Positions 33,245 to 42,863 of a stretch of 64,000 nt of DNA are shown one piece after another (position 1 is the first letter of the stretch; every line of letters begins with the position of its first letter). Source of the stretch: an actinobacterium SCGC AAA278-I18. Lineage in GTDB: Bacteria > Actinomycetota > Actinomycetes > Nanopelagicales > Nanopelagicaceae. A program made the translations under genes and the position numbers. The stretch lies in assembly GCA_000378865.1 (NCBI GenBank), contig KB900443.1:1-64000 (forward strand), in the 5' to 3' direction. A model generated the notes under the pieces. The model did no database searches and had not been told where the DNA came from. It saw only the letters and a program-made list of their open reading frames with translations.

Positions 33245-33770
33245 GGTTAGCGGTAGCAGTTTGTGGATAAGCAACACCTGTCGATGAGTGACAGTCATAA
33301 CCATTTGGATTTTTTGCTAAGTATTTTTGGTGATACTCCTCAGCTAACCAATAGGTAATACCACTAGCGGCTTTAATCTGCGTAACAATTTCACCTAAAC
33401 CATTTTTAGCTAACTCAGATTGATAAATCTCTTTACTTGATATTGCTTGGCTCATCTGTTCAGTGCTAGTAGTAAATATCGCAGATCGGTATTGTGTTCC
33501 AATATCTCCGCCTTGTTGATTTAGTGAGGTCGGATCATGCATTACCCAAAACTCTGCAAGCAATCTTTCATAAGATATAAGTGTTGAATCATAAATAATT
33601 TCAACTATTTCAGCATGATTAGTTGTGCCAGTACAAACCTCTTTATAGGTTGGATCTACTTTATTGCCACCCATATAACCAACTGAGGTTGATATAACTC
33701 CATCTAATTGCCACAACCTGCGCTCTGCTCCCCAAAAACATCCAGTTGCAAAGTATGCGGCTTGGCTCAT
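33237..33770 (-). CDS. msrA: Peptide-methionine (S)-S-oxide reductase
   Basis: A 177-residue enzyme reducing methionine-S-sulfoxide. The catalytic motif GCFWGAERRLW lies at about residues 10-20. GYMGGNKVDPTYKEVCTGTTNHAE, the FWVMHDPTSLNQQGGDIGTQ-type core and YHQKYLAKNP near the end are standard for the family (given here as short blocks). First gene of the msrA-msrB pair, which has its last codons overlapping msrB. No ribosome site is obvious. Confidence 0.95.
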   Translation of the reverse strand: MSQAAYFATGCFWGAERRLWQLDGVISTSVGYMGGNKVDPTYKEVCTGTTNHAEIVEIIYDSTLISYERLLAEFWVMHDPTSLNQQGGDIGTQYRSAIFTTSTEQMSQAISSKEIYQSELAKNGLGEIVTQIKAASGITYWLAEEYHQKYLAKNPNGYDCHSSTGVAYPQTATANHE

Positions 33771-33876
33771 CTGATAATTCTGGCCTATTACGAAAAAGTG
33801 TGCAATCTCAAAATGGCAGAGGAAAATTTAGATTTATTTCGCTACTGATAACCTTTGATCGGTGGCTGCTAAATCA

Positions 33877-33948
33877 GCCCCCGTAGCTCAGGGGATAGAG
33901 CACCGCCCTCCGGAGGCGGGTGCGCAGGTTCGAATCCTGCCGGGGGCA
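33877..33948 (+). tRNA. tRNA-Arg (anticodon CCG)
   Basis: GCCCCCG pairs with CGGGGGC. D arm GCTCAGGGGATAGAGC, anticodon stem CCGCC/GGCGG around CTCCGGA (anticodon CCG, arginine), T arm GCAGGTTCGAATCCTGC. CCA is not encoded. Confidence 0.95.
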
Positions 33949-34039
33949 CTTGATTTACGAGTTGCTGTGATCTATATCTTTAACTTCTCAGCAAAATATC
34001 CTTGTTTATTAATTAGATTAAGGAGAGAATATACACACA

Positions 34040-34061
34040 TTATTGTTTTTAAAAATAATAA
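34040..34061 (+). promoter_or_regulatory. AT-rich near-palindrome upstream of whiB1
   Basis: Between tRNA-Arg and whiB1, 34040-34061 reads TTATTGTTTTTAAAAATAAT then AA, a 22-bp near-palindrome centred on TTTAAA with a single mismatched pair. It lies 30 bp before the whiB1 start and may be an operator or weak bidirectional terminator. Confidence 0.4.
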
Positions 34062-34091
34062 AATTTCTTAACCGAAGGAGTTGAGTGCCCT

Positions 34092-34364
34092 ATGGATTGG
34101 CGACATGATGCTGCTTGTCGCGAAGAAGATCCTGAGGTTTTCTTTCCGGTTGGCAACACCGGACCAGCATTAGCCCAGATTGAAGAGGCTAAAAAAATAT
34201 GTGAAAGATGTCCGGTTAAAGAGCCATGCCTTGCTTGGGCACTTGAAAGTGGTCAAGATGCAGGTGTTTGGGGTGGATTATCTGAAGATGAGCGACGGGC
34301 AATGAAACGTCGGGCAGCTCGTAATCGTGCTCGTCAAGCAGAGAACCAAGTTACATTTAATTAA
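34092..34364 (+). CDS. whiB1: WhiB-family iron-sulfur regulator (WhiB1-like)
   Basis: A 90-residue redox- or NO-sensing transcription factor. The four cluster cysteines are C9, C37, C40 and C46 (C...CxxCxxxxxC); the beta-turn GVWGGLSEDER (58-68) and a basic C-terminal tail (RRAMKRRAARNRARQ) for DNA contact follow. The first residues MDWRHDAACR match WhiB1. It is convergent with a PdtaS-like kinase gene, overlapping by 8 bp, the arrangement of Rv3219/Rv3220c. AAGGAG lies rather far (about 13 nt) from ATG 34092, so translation may be modest or use a folded leader. Confidence 0.93.
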   Translation: MDWRHDAACREEDPEVFFPVGNTGPALAQIEEAKKICERCPVKEPCLAWALESGQDAGVWGGLSEDERRAMKRRAARNRARQAENQVTFN

Positions 34365-35823
34365 CTACAAAAGATATCTCAGCATTTGTCATATCTGCAC
34401 TACGGAATAATTTAATACTGCCATTTAACTCATTTTTAGTAAGAGTGTTGGCAATCTGAAGACCTAAGTTAGCAGATTGCTCTAAATTAAAATTATCTGG
34501 TAGTCCTGCTCCGTTATCTATAATTGTAATGGTATAGGTGTTAATCTTTTTAATTATCTCAACTTTTAATAAATCTCCAATCTCAGATAAGCCATGTTCT
34601 AAAGCATTATGAATTAGCTCAGTTACAACTAGGGAGAGTGCAGTTGCAATTTTTGAGTCAAATGAGCCAAACTGACCAGTTTTAGTAAATTTAATCTGCC
34701 TTGGATTTAATTCAATTGCATTCTTAACAATTTGCTCAAATACCTGATCAAACTCAACTGATTCTGTTGACTGATTTGATAACGTTTCATGCACTAGGGC
34801 GATGGAAGCAACCCTACGAACCGCTTCAGCTAATGCTGCACTAGCAATTGGATCTTCTACTCTCCTAGATTGCAGGCGAAGTAGGGCAGAGACAGTTTGC
34901 AGATTATTTTTAACTCTATGGTGAATCTCTTTGATTGTGGCATCTTTAGTCACAAGTGCTCGATCTCGATTTCGTAGCTCAGTTACATTATGGAGTAGAA
35001 CAATGGCCCCTATTCGATCCTCACCTTTTGTTAGTGGGATTACTAGTAAATCTATTACGCCACCTGGGCTTTCATACTCCGCCCTGCGCAAATATTTTCC
35101 ACTTAATAAAGTTTGCCATGATTCATCAGTTGGTTGATTATCACCTTTATGTAGTGAGGAAAATACCTCACCTAAATTTTGCTGCTCTAACTCTTTTTGA
35201 AAGCCAATTCTACTTAATGCAGACCTAGCATTTGGGCTAGCAAAAAATATTATGCCATTAACATCTAATCTAATTAGGCCATCACCAACACGAGGTGCAG
35301 ATTCAGAGCTATAGATGCTATTTCTAATTGGAAAACTTCCCTCTGCAATCATTTGAAATATATTATGAGCAATTTCGCGGTAATTTAATTCAAGCTTTGA
35401 AGGCATGCGCATTAAATCAGCATTACGATGGCGTGAGATTACTGCCAGAGTTTTACCACCAAAAATTACTGGAATTGTCTCCTGCTTAATCATAATTTCG
35501 CCAACCAATTCTGGTTGGGTATCTCTTACTATCTCACCATCTGATAATGCTTGATCAAGGTGTGGGCGCTGGCCCCAATTAATGGTTGAGCCAATTAAAT
35601 CATCACTAAATACTGTTGCAGCTGTGGTTGGTCTAATTTGTGCCACAGCAATATAACCATCTGGCCAAGATTTATCATTCTTGCGAATTGGAAGCCAAAG
35701 TAATAAATCTGCAAAAGATAGATCAGCAATCAATCGCCACTCTGCTACAAGTTCGGCAAGATGTTCTATCTCATCTGCTGTTAATTTTGAATTATCTGCG
35801 ATTAGCTCAGAAAAGGTGGCCAT
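34357..35823 (-). CDS. pdtaS: Sensor histidine kinase, PdtaS type
   Basis: A 488-residue cytoplasmic kinase: N-terminal GAF-like region (about 1-150, including an IRPTTAATVFSDDLIGS block), a PAS-like domain (about 180-285), the HisKA_2 dimerisation box EIHHRVKNNLQTVSALLRL with the phospho-acceptor near His301/302, and HATPase (ELIHNALEHGL, IIDNGAGLP). No membrane span. The mycobacterial orthologue signals through the ANTAR regulator PdtaR, which is not in this window. ATG 35823 follows a leaderless -10 box. The link to whiB1 is conserved. Confidence 0.9.
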   Translation of the reverse strand: MATFSELIADNSKLTADEIEHLAELVAEWRLIADLSFADLLLWLPIRKNDKSWPDGYIAVAQIRPTTAATVFSDDLIGSTINWGQRPHLDQALSDGEIVRDTQPELVGEIMIKQETIPVIFGGKTLAVISRHRNADLMRMPSKLELNYREIAHNIFQMIAEGSFPIRNSIYSSESAPRVGDGLIRLDVNGIIFFASPNARSALSRIGFQKELEQQNLGEVFSSLHKGDNQPTDESWQTLLSGKYLRRAEYESPGGVIDLLVIPLTKGEDRIGAIVLLHNVTELRNRDRALVTKDATIKEIHHRVKNNLQTVSALLRLQSRRVEDPIASAALAEAVRRVASIALVHETLSNQSTESVEFDQVFEQIVKNAIELNPRQIKFTKTGQFGSFDSKIATALSLVVTELIHNALEHGLSEIGDLLKVEIIKKINTYTITIIDNGAGLPDNFNLEQSANLGLQIANTLTKNELNGSIKLFRSADMTNAEISFVVN

Positions 35824-35829
35824 GGGCTA

Positions 35830-35835
35830 ATGGTA
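35830..35835 (-). promoter_or_regulatory. Leaderless-type -10 box of pdtaS
   Basis: TACCAT on the minus strand, six bases (TAGCCC), then ATG 35823. The same TACCAT plus six-base arrangement precedes the gene at 59524. Confidence 0.5.
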
Positions 35836-35841
35836 GAGGTA

Positions 35842-36786
35842 TTACTGTGCCTGTTGATTACCAATTTTGCCGATCTGTTTGTTAAAGGCATTGTTGTGCC
35901 AGAAGTACTGCCAGTTTTTTGAGCCATTGATCACTCTGCCTAATCGTCCATCATATGGAATCTGCACGCTTATTTCCTTGCTAACCAACGCTATAAATTG
36001 CTTCTGGATCATCTGCCCTAATCGATCAAATCTTTGTTGATTTAGTAAATATATTATCTTTGGAGGGTTAATTAGATTTGTAAAATCTTTTTTAAACTCA
36101 GTTAGATAAGTAATTCCATCCTCATTTGCTTTTACCAAATATATTAAGTGACTACAGCAAGCGATACTCTGACTGAGCCAATGCGCATTTACCCTTCTAT
36201 CTGCCAAAGTATCAGTTAGTGATACCGCGCTGCCAGCATCAATTATTACTTGCTGAGTGGAGAGTGGTTGAAGTTTCTCCATTAACTGCTCTGCATTAAC
36301 TTTATATACATTCTTTTCACTTACCGGACGTAGGTTATGGTGATTAGCGGAGATAATTGTGGCATCAATATAAATTGCGAGGTGATTGGCAATTGTTGAA
36401 GTACCGGGTGATCCTGGGGACCCCACAATTGTGTACAGATTATTTTGTCTTACCACTTTATGCATCATTGCTGGTCTGCTTGTTTGAGCAAGCTCAATTA
36501 GCAGTTGCGTTGGCTGATAATTTATAAGATCAACCTTAATAAATCTATGCTGCGTAAATCGGGTAATTAAATTGTTTAACTCTTTTACTATAATTAAGTC
36601 AGGTGAATATAAAATAGTAATAATTTGAGTGTTTTCTTCAAGGAAGGCCATTAATAAATCCAGGGTAAGAGCTCGATAAATTATGTTACATCCTTGAGAG
36701 TAGAGCAGGGCAGAGATTTCTTCCTCTGTTTCACTGTTTGAAATAGCTGTTACGATATTAAATTTTAAATCAGATGCTTCGAACAA
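35842..36786 (-). CDS. TadZ/CpaE-like ParA-family protein with degenerate Walker A
   Basis: A 314-residue protein: an N-terminal receiver-like region (about 1-110) followed by a MinD/ParA-like domain. The phosphate loop reads VGSPGSPGTSTIANHLA (about 117-133), where the deviant Walker A lysines of MinD/ParA are absent; VIIDAGSAVS is the likely Walker A'-equivalent Asp strand. TadZ/CpaE proteins position Tad pilus machinery and often have atypical loops. It overlaps the CpaB-like gene by 17 bp, so the two are translationally linked. Function is inferred from architecture and partner. Confidence 0.7.
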   Translation of the reverse strand: MFEASDLKFNIVTAISNSETEEEISALLYSQGCNIIYRALTLDLLMAFLEENTQIITILYSPDLIIVKELNNLITRFTQHRFIKVDLINYQPTQLLIELAQTSRPAMMHKVVRQNNLYTIVGSPGSPGTSTIANHLAIYIDATIISANHHNLRPVSEKNVYKVNAEQLMEKLQPLSTQQVIIDAGSAVSLTDTLADRRVNAHWLSQSIACCSHLIYLVKANEDGITYLTEFKKDFTNLINPPKIIYLLNQQRFDRLGQMIQKQFIALVSKEISVQIPYDGRLGRVINGSKNWQYFWHNNAFNKQIGKIGNQQAQ

Positions 36787-37363
36787 TTATCAGCCTGCTA
36801 TCTGAAAGCATTTGCAAGGTGGGCAATACCTGATCATTATTTAATATCACTAACACGCTAACCTTGCCAGCATTACTTCGCTCCGTAACCTGTGATATTG
36901 AAATATCAGCAGCAACTAGTTGTGGTTGAGAAATAACCTTTGAATCTCGATTTGGAATCGCATAAATATCAACTATCTCACCCCGCTGTAGATCCATTGG
37001 TAGATCAGTAGGTTCAAGGGTTAATGGAACAAACCGGTGCTCAAGTGCATCACCTGCGGTAGCAATAGCCGCTGCTGGAATTAAGTCACCACTACTTATT
37101 CCTTTAAGAATTAAGCCACCAACAATTTGAGCATTTGTAGAAAGATAATTCTTAGCTGACTCTGGTAGTAATACTGATACAGATTTTAGATCGGCTGGTT
37201 TTATTAAATCACCTGGTGCTAAATCACTTTGAGTAGCCCAAACCATTACAGTTCGATTAGCTTCTTTAGCAATCAAGCCACCTGCCAAAATAGCGATAAT
37301 AAATAGTGATAGCCCCATTGCTAGGCGAGAGTTTTTTAGGATATCTAGATTAGATATTTTCAT
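36770..37363 (-). CDS. SAF-domain CpaB/RcpC-like pilus assembly protein
   Basis: A 197-residue protein with one N-terminal membrane span (about 15-33, MGLSLFIIAILAGGLIA), then a SAF domain (MVWATQSDLAPGDLIKPADL; two-part DLAPGD/SSGDLIPAAAI pattern) and a C-terminal beta-rich domain (LQRGEIVDIYAIPN). This fits CpaB/RcpC, the periplasmic Tad pilus component. It is the first gene of a pair with the TadZ-like protein. Together with the pilin-like genes at 17.6-19 kb it indicates a pilus system split over separate loci. Confidence 0.75.
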   Translation of the reverse strand: MKISNLDILKNSRLAMGLSLFIIAILAGGLIAKEANRTVMVWATQSDLAPGDLIKPADLKSVSVLLPESAKNYLSTNAQIVGGLILKGISSGDLIPAAAIATAGDALEHRFVPLTLEPTDLPMDLQRGEIVDIYAIPNRDSKVISQPQLVAADISISQVTERSNAGKVSVLVILNNDQVLPTLQMLSDSRLIIVRSI

Positions 37364-37396
37364 AACTCTGATTTACCAGAGCTAGAGCTAATAAAA

Positions 37397-37414
37397 CTCA
37401 TCCGTTCGGATGAG
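37397..37414. promoter_or_regulatory. Hairpin/operator-like inverted repeat between divergent genes
   Basis: CTCATCCGTTCGGATGAG is a perfect 8-bp inverted repeat with a 2-bp centre, located between the starts of the CpaB-like gene (37363) and the Rv3235-family gene (37448). A TATATT hexamer (37420-37425) follows and could be the -10 of the rightward gene, placing the repeat in its promoter. Confidence 0.5.
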
Positions 37415-37447
37415 GTGGGTATATTTTTACTAAGCCAAGATCACCAA

Positions 37448-37888
37448 ATGACAATAATTGAACCAGCACTTATACCTGAAGTAGTTAATAAACCTAAATT
37501 ATATTTAGTTCCAACTCCAGACCTAGAGTTTGGTCAAGAGTGGTCTCACCCAAAATTTTCAGCAAACCCATCATATCTATCAGAACTACCAAATCTGCAT
37601 GAGTGGAGTGAAAGCTTTGTAATAGCAGTTATTGAGGTTTGGTCTGGACGCAGATCTGCAATGCAACTTGCAAAGAATTGTCATAGATCTGTAATTATTA
37701 AGTTAATAAGACAGGGACAAGAGTTAGTAACACCTTGTAAAATTAGAAAGATCTATCTAAGTGAACCGATCGAGGGGGTGGCCGAGACATCGGTAACACT
37801 AAGAATTAATGAGCGAGTGAGATCACTTATTTTGCGATTTGAAGGTGTTGATAAAAGGTGGATCTGTACTGAGTTAAATCTTCTTTAG
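37448..37888 (+). CDS. Rv3235-family protein (DUF6459)
   Basis: A 146-residue protein from ATG 37448. The central [22 protein letters not shown] helix, a short basic helix after it, [19 protein letters not shown] and the final [10 protein letters not shown] match the small actinobacterial family named after Rv3235; its function is unknown. The frame is open from GTG 37415, but that start would put the ribosome site inside the hairpin; the ATG is preferred. It is convergent with secA, overlapping by four bases, again as in mycobacteria, where Rv3235 lies near secA1. Confidence 0.75.
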   Translation: MTIIEPALIPEVVNKPKLYLVPTPDLEFGQEWSHPKFSANPSYLSELPNLHEWSESFVIAVIEVWSGRRSAMQLAKNCHRSVIIKLIRQGQELVTPCKIRKIYLSEPIEGVAETSVTLRINERVRSLILRFEGVDKRWICTELNLL

Positions 37889-40548
37889 GATTGCCCGTGG
37901 CATCTCTTATATTTTTTACCAGAGCCACAAGGACAAGGTGCATTACGGGAGGTCTCACCACTATTTGCGCTTGGTTCAATTTCAGCTGCTGAGTACTGAA
38001 GGGCTGCTACCGGTGCTGGTGCTGGTGTTAATCCCTTAGCTCCAACTTGATCTCCTTCAACCTGAACCTCCACATTAAATATAAATGCAACCAACTCCTC
38101 TTTAATTGCATCCATCATTGCTGTGAATAAATCAAAGCCTTCGCGTTGATACTCAACCAATGGGTCACGTTGAGCCATAGCACGCAAGCCAATTCCTTCT
38201 TGTAAATAATCCATCTCATAAAGATGCTCACGCCATTTGCGATCTAAAACTGAAAGTAAAATCTTCCGCTCTAACTCTCTCATTACTGTTGGAGTTAACT
38301 CATTCTCTCGTTTCTCATATGCTGAATTAGCATCAGCTAAAACTCGGTCAAGTAAAAACTCGCTATCTAAAGCAGACCGGCCACCTGCCTGGGTAAGAAG
38401 ATCCTCTGCGGTAAATGAGATTGGGAATAATGCTTTTAGTGCTACCCATAGAGTTTGTAGATCCCAATCCTCAGAAACTCCAGTAGTGGTTGCTGAATCG
38501 ATATAAGCAGCAATGGTCTCCTCTAAAAATTGGCGAACTAAATCTTTAATGTCAGCACCCTCTAAAACCTCACGCCGCTCTGAATAAACTACCTCTCGCT
38601 GCTTATTCATTACATCGTCATACTTCAAAACATTTTTACGCATCTCAAAGTTTAAAGATTCAACCTGCGTCTGAGCAGACTTAATTGCATTGCTCACAAT
38701 CTTTGATTCCAGTGGCGTTTCCTCTGGCATTCCGGCCGCTCCTAAGAAGCGTTCTACTAATCCTGAGTTAAATCTGCGCATTAATTCATCTTGCAGGGAT
38801 AGGTAAAATCTTGATTCTCCTGGATCACCCTGCCGGCCAGAACGACCACGAAGCTGATTATCAATTCGCCGAGACTCATGTCGCTCAGTTCCTAATACAT
38901 AAAGTCCACCAAGTGATACAACAGTTTCATGTTCTTTTTCTACCGCAGTTTTTTGTTTTGCAATTTCAGATGGCCAAGCCTTTTCATACTGCTCAGGTGT
39001 TTCAGCAGGATTTAATCCTTGGCGTTGTAACTCAAAATCTGCCATGAACTCAGGGTTTCCACCAAGCATGATGTCTGTACCGCGGCCAGCCATATTGGTA
39101 GCAACGGTTACGGCGCCAACGCTTCCGGCCCGAGCAATAATCGCTGCCTCTCGCTCATGTTGCTTTGCATTAAGAACTTCATGGGGAATTCCATTTCGCT
39201 TTAAGATTGCAGATAACTCCTCAGATTTTTCAACACTTACTGTTCCAACAAGTACTGGTTGTCCTTTTTTATGCCGTGCGATAATATCCTGAGCAACTGC
39301 AGTAAATTTTCCAGCCTCAGATTTGTAAATTAAATCAGCTTGATCTCGGCGCTGCATAACCTTATTGGTAGGAATTGGAATAACTCCTAACTTATAAATC
39401 TGCATAAATTCAGATGCCTCTGTCATTGCCGTACCGGTCATACCGCTTAGTTTTTTATATAGCCGGAAGTAGTTTTGTAGAGTAATTGTGGCAAGGGTTT
39501 GATTCTCATCTTGAATCTCAATCCGCTCTTTTGCCTCAAGTGCTTGATGTAATCCTTCGCTATAACGCCTGCCGGACAACATACGGCCTGTGTGCTCATC
39601 AACAATTAATAGCTCACCACTCATTACTACATAATCTTTATCTCGCTTAAATAATTCTTTTGCTCTAATTGCATTGTTTAAGTAACTAATCATTGGCGTG
39701 TTTGCTGATTCGTAAAGATTTTCTATCCCTAACGCCTCTTCAACCCTAGTAACTCCCTCTTCTAGGATTCCAACAGTCTTCTTCTTCTCATCAACCTCAT
39801 AATGGCTATCTCGGGAAAGCTTTCCAACAATATTGGCAAACTCCACATACCATTTGGTTGCCTTATCTGCAGGACCAGAGATTATTAATGGAGTTCTTGC
39901 CTCATCAATTAAAATTGAGTCAACCTCATCAACAATTGCAAAGTTATGCTCGCGCTGAACGCAATCAACTAGTGACCATGCCATGTTATCTCGAAGATAA
40001 TCAAAACCAAACTCATTATTTGTGCCATAGGTAATATCTGCTGCATATGCTTCACGTCTTTCAGATGGAGCCATGCTGGAGAGAATTACGCCAACTTTAA
40101 GTCCTAAGAAACGGTGAACTCGGCCCATCCACTCACTATCGCGCTCTGCCAAATAATCATTGACTGTAACAATGTGCACACCTTTGCCAGTTAAAGCATT
40201 TAAATATGCAGGCAATGTTGAAACTAAAGTTTTTCCTTCACCAGTTCGCATCTCAGCAATATTTCCTCGATGTAACGCCGCCCCACCCATTAGCTGAACA
40301 TCGTAATGTCGCTGTCCTAATGTTCGCTTTGCAGCCTCTCTTACTACCGCAAAAGCCTCTGGCAAAATTAAATCTAAACTCTCACCCTTTGCAACTCTTT
40401 CTTTAAATGCTTCGGTTTTATTTCGCAGAGCTTGATCATCTAAAGATGAGATATCACTTTCAAATTTATTTACCTGTTGAGCAATTTTTGCTAACTCTTT
40501 TATAGCCCTGCCCTCACCAGCACGCAAAATCTTGTCTAACAAACCCAC
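37885..40548 (-). CDS. secA: Preprotein translocase ATPase SecA
   Basis: An 887-residue motor of the Sec system. Walker A MRTGEGKT (about 100-107), the [12 protein letters not shown] Walker B region, the helicase-like [12 protein letters not shown] and [13 protein letters not shown] motifs, the preprotein cross-linking and scaffold domains and a C-terminal SEC-C zinc motif ([16 protein letters not shown]) are all present. GTG 40548 follows GGAGG by six nt. It exports the signal-peptide proteins seen here, including the four metallopeptidase paralogues. The hpf gene usual next to secA is absent. Confidence 0.97.
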   Translation of the reverse strand: MGLLDKILRAGEGRAIKELAKIAQQVNKFESDISSLDDQALRNKTEAFKERVAKGESLDLILPEAFAVVREAAKRTLGQRHYDVQLMGGAALHRGNIAEMRTGEGKTLVSTLPAYLNALTGKGVHIVTVNDYLAERDSEWMGRVHRFLGLKVGVILSSMAPSERREAYAADITYGTNNEFGFDYLRDNMAWSLVDCVQREHNFAIVDEVDSILIDEARTPLIISGPADKATKWYVEFANIVGKLSRDSHYEVDEKKKTVGILEEGVTRVEEALGIENLYESANTPMISYLNNAIRAKELFKRDKDYVVMSGELLIVDEHTGRMLSGRRYSEGLHQALEAKERIEIQDENQTLATITLQNYFRLYKKLSGMTGTAMTEASEFMQIYKLGVIPIPTNKVMQRRDQADLIYKSEAGKFTAVAQDIIARHKKGQPVLVGTVSVEKSEELSAILKRNGIPHEVLNAKQHEREAAIIARAGSVGAVTVATNMAGRGTDIMLGGNPEFMADFELQRQGLNPAETPEQYEKAWPSEIAKQKTAVEKEHETVVSLGGLYVLGTERHESRRIDNQLRGRSGRQGDPGESRFYLSLQDELMRRFNSGLVERFLGAAGMPEETPLESKIVSNAIKSAQTQVESLNFEMRKNVLKYDDVMNKQREVVYSERREVLEGADIKDLVRQFLEETIAAYIDSATTTGVSEDWDLQTLWVALKALFPISFTAEDLLTQAGGRSALDSEFLLDRVLADANSAYEKRENELTPTVMRELERKILLSVLDRKWREHLYEMDYLQEGIGLRAMAQRDPLVEYQREGFDLFTAMMDAIKEELVAFIFNVEVQVEGDQVGAKGLTPAPAPVAALQYSAAEIEPSANSGETSRNAPCPCGSGKKYKRCHGQS

Positions 40549-40597
40549 AAGGATCCTCCATTGGTGATTAAAAGTAATTGATTAAATACCTAGTGGG

Positions 40598-41269
40598 TTA
40601 TCGTATTAGAGAATTACGCCCCACCGCACACGCGGTGATCACGGCGTCGATGGTGATTTTGGCATCCCTTAAGGCCCGAAGAGCCTCCTGGATAGATGAG
40701 CCAGTAGTTATTAGGTCATCCACCAAAATGGTTGGACTCTGTGAAATTACTGAACCATTAACCCGATAGGCACTCTCAATATTTTTCCTTCTTGCTTCAC
40801 TATTTAAGTTGCTTTGATCTTTAATCTTTTTTTGTATAAAAAGAATTGGTTGATAATAAGCCTGAACATTAATCTGACTTAGCTCTTTAATGACTTGTGC
40901 CAATAGCTCACTAATGTGATCACGCCCCCGCTTTCGAATCGCGCTTGGCCTTGATGGAATAGTAATTAGATTAATTGGCTGATTGAGCTTTAAATCAGTG
41001 ATTGCAAAATTAATTGAGGTAGCTATTGAACAGGCAAGTAGATTTATAGCCGACTTATTACCAATTTCTTTTGCAGCTAAAATGATTTGAGAATTCTCTA
41101 TGTTGTAATCTGTTGTGAAGTAAAGATCTATTTCAGCAATCTTTGATTTTATTGGTTGATTTAGCCATCTCTTTGTGCAAGGTAAGCAGATACTTTTACC
41201 TGGCGTATTACAGCTTATGCAAAATAATGGGTAGATCAGATCTTTTAAAGTAACAAGAGATTTAAACAC
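40598..41269 (-). CDS. ComF-family phosphoribosyltransferase-like protein
   Basis: A 223-residue protein. An N-terminal zinc finger (C17, C20, C28, C31) precedes a type-I PRTase domain whose PRPP loop is ILVDDLITTGSSIQEALRAL (about 183-202). The ComF/GntX family is linked to DNA uptake in competent bacteria, but most actinobacterial members are uncharacterised. GTG 41269 has AAGGTGA upstream. It lies between secA and mtrB, as Rv3242c does between secA1 and mtrB, with hpf and lpqB missing here. Confidence 0.87.
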   Translation of the reverse strand: MFKSLVTLKDLIYPLFCISCNTPGKSICLPCTKRWLNQPIKSKIAEIDLYFTTDYNIENSQIILAAKEIGNKSAINLLACSIATSINFAITDLKLNQPINLITIPSRPSAIRKRGRDHISELLAQVIKELSQINVQAYYQPILFIQKKIKDQSNLNSEARRKNIESAYRVNGSVISQSPTILVDDLITTGSSIQEALRALRDAKITIDAVITACAVGRNSLIR

Positions 41270-41325
41270 TCACCTTTTATATCAAAGTAACACTCTTACT
41301 GTTTACAAATTCTGCTTATTGTTGA

Positions 41326-42861
41326 TTACAAATCATCTGGCTCTAGCTTAATTGGGAATGATTTAATTGAACTCCCGTGATACTTAGGAAGTGTTAGCAC
41401 AAAGTGAGCGCCTTGCTCCGGAGCGCCCCAAGCAAGTAATTGACCTTGATGCAACTTAGTATCCTCTAATGCAATAGAAAGTCCAAGACCGGTTCCACCA
41501 CTTGTTCTAGCTCTAGATGGGTCAGCTCGCCAAAAACGATCAAATAATTTAGCGGCATCTGTCTGATTAAAACCTAAACCAAAATCTCTAACGCCAATAG
41601 CAACCTCATTATCGGTTTGGGCAACTTTAACCTCGATCTTCTTATTCTCACCATGATCTATGGCATTTGTAATTAAATTGCGCAAGATTCTTTCAACTCT
41701 TCTTGGATCTGCCTCCACTAGCATCTGCTCACCTGAGGTGGAGATTTCAAAGAGGGCAGATTTAGAAGGGTGCAGGTAGTCAATACTTTTCTTAACTAAG
41801 TCCGCAAAATCAAAGGAGGTAACTCCGAGTGAGGCTGCTTCGGCATCAAACCTACTCACCTCTAATAGATCTGAAAGTAGTAATTCAAATCGATCAATCT
41901 GATTTATTAGTAACTCACTACTGCGTGCAACATTAGGATCAAAATTATCTTTTCCTTGATAAATGACCTCAGCAGCCATTCTTAGAGTTGTCAGCGGTGT
42001 GCGAAGCTCATGCGAGACATCAGAGACAAATCGCTGTTGTAGGTGAGATAAATTTTCTAGCCGATAAATCTGCTGCTGAATCGATACCGCCATTTCATTA
42101 AAAGATCTACCTAAGCTAGCTAACTCGTCATCACTAGAGACCGACATTCGGCTAGTTAGATCACCTTGGGTAAATTTCTCAGCAACGGCGGCTGCCTCTC
42201 TAACCGGAGAAACTACTTGGCGAATAACGAACTGGGTGCTTAAGCCAATCAAAATAACTATTAGCAAACCGGCAAGCAAAAGAATCCAGGTAATATCGGA
42301 AATACTTCGATACTGAGCATCTAACTTAAATAAATAATAGATCTCATAACTACCAGAACGTGGGATATTTAACTTACCACCAATTAAAAATCCGGGGAAC
42401 TCTTTTCCATCTGAATAACGAACCATTATTCGCTTATCTAAAATCTCGTCGCTTGCTCTTACCTGCTCTCGAAATTTATCTGGAATTGAATCTAGTACTA
42501 AAAGTGTGGGTACTGTCTGATAAATATTTTGATCTTTAGCAGTTTTTGAAATAGATAAAATAACGGTCTCTCGTCCAGATAGGGATCCATCCTCCCGGCT
42601 TGAGGTAATAAAATCTTGCACAACCTTACGTAATCCCTCATCATTTTGAAACCTTGCAATATTAAAGTGACCTTGAGCTAAATAAAGTGCATTCGCAGTT
42701 TCATTTTTAGAGATCGCAATTTTTTCGTTAATGACGGTAGAGGAGACTCGATCATGAACTAATACTCCAATTACCGAGGTGGCAAGTACTGTAAGAAGTA
42801 GATTAGTTAGCAAAACCTTAAGGCTAAGTGATTGCCTAACCTTAATCTTGCTAATAAACAT
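41326..42861 (-). CDS. mtrB: Sensor histidine kinase MtrB
   Basis: A 511-residue membrane kinase: span 1 about 16-36, an extracytoplasmic domain to about 190, span 2 about 191-213 (TWILLLAGLLIVILIGLSTQ), HAMP about 214-266, HisKA with phospho-His at about 284 (FVSDVSHELRTPLTTLRMA) and HATPase (NLITNAIDHGE, GVRDFGLGF, GGTGLGLSIALED). It pairs with MtrA encoded 2 bp upstream and controls cell division and wall genes. The partner lipoprotein LpqB, normally next downstream, is absent. Confidence 0.94.
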   Translation of the reverse strand: MFISKIKVRQSLSLKVLLTNLLLTVLATSVIGVLVHDRVSSTVINEKIAISKNETANALYLAQGHFNIARFQNDEGLRKVVQDFITSSREDGSLSGRETVILSISKTAKDQNIYQTVPTLLVLDSIPDKFREQVRASDEILDKRIMVRYSDGKEFPGFLIGGKLNIPRSGSYEIYYLFKLDAQYRSISDITWILLLAGLLIVILIGLSTQFVIRQVVSPVREAAAVAEKFTQGDLTSRMSVSSDDELASLGRSFNEMAVSIQQQIYRLENLSHLQQRFVSDVSHELRTPLTTLRMAAEVIYQGKDNFDPNVARSSELLINQIDRFELLLSDLLEVSRFDAEAASLGVTSFDFADLVKKSIDYLHPSKSALFEISTSGEQMLVEADPRRVERILRNLITNAIDHGENKKIEVKVAQTDNEVAIGVRDFGLGFNQTDAAKLFDRFWRADPSRARTSGGTGLGLSIALEDTKLHQGQLLAWGAPEQGAHFVLTLPKYHGSSIKSFPIKLEPDDL

Positions 42862-42863
42862 AG

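Noticed and set aside
33862-34071. 69-codon frame across the tRNA-Arg gene
   Set aside because: It reads straight through the tRNA; the tRNA folds perfectly and the peptide is low complexity.
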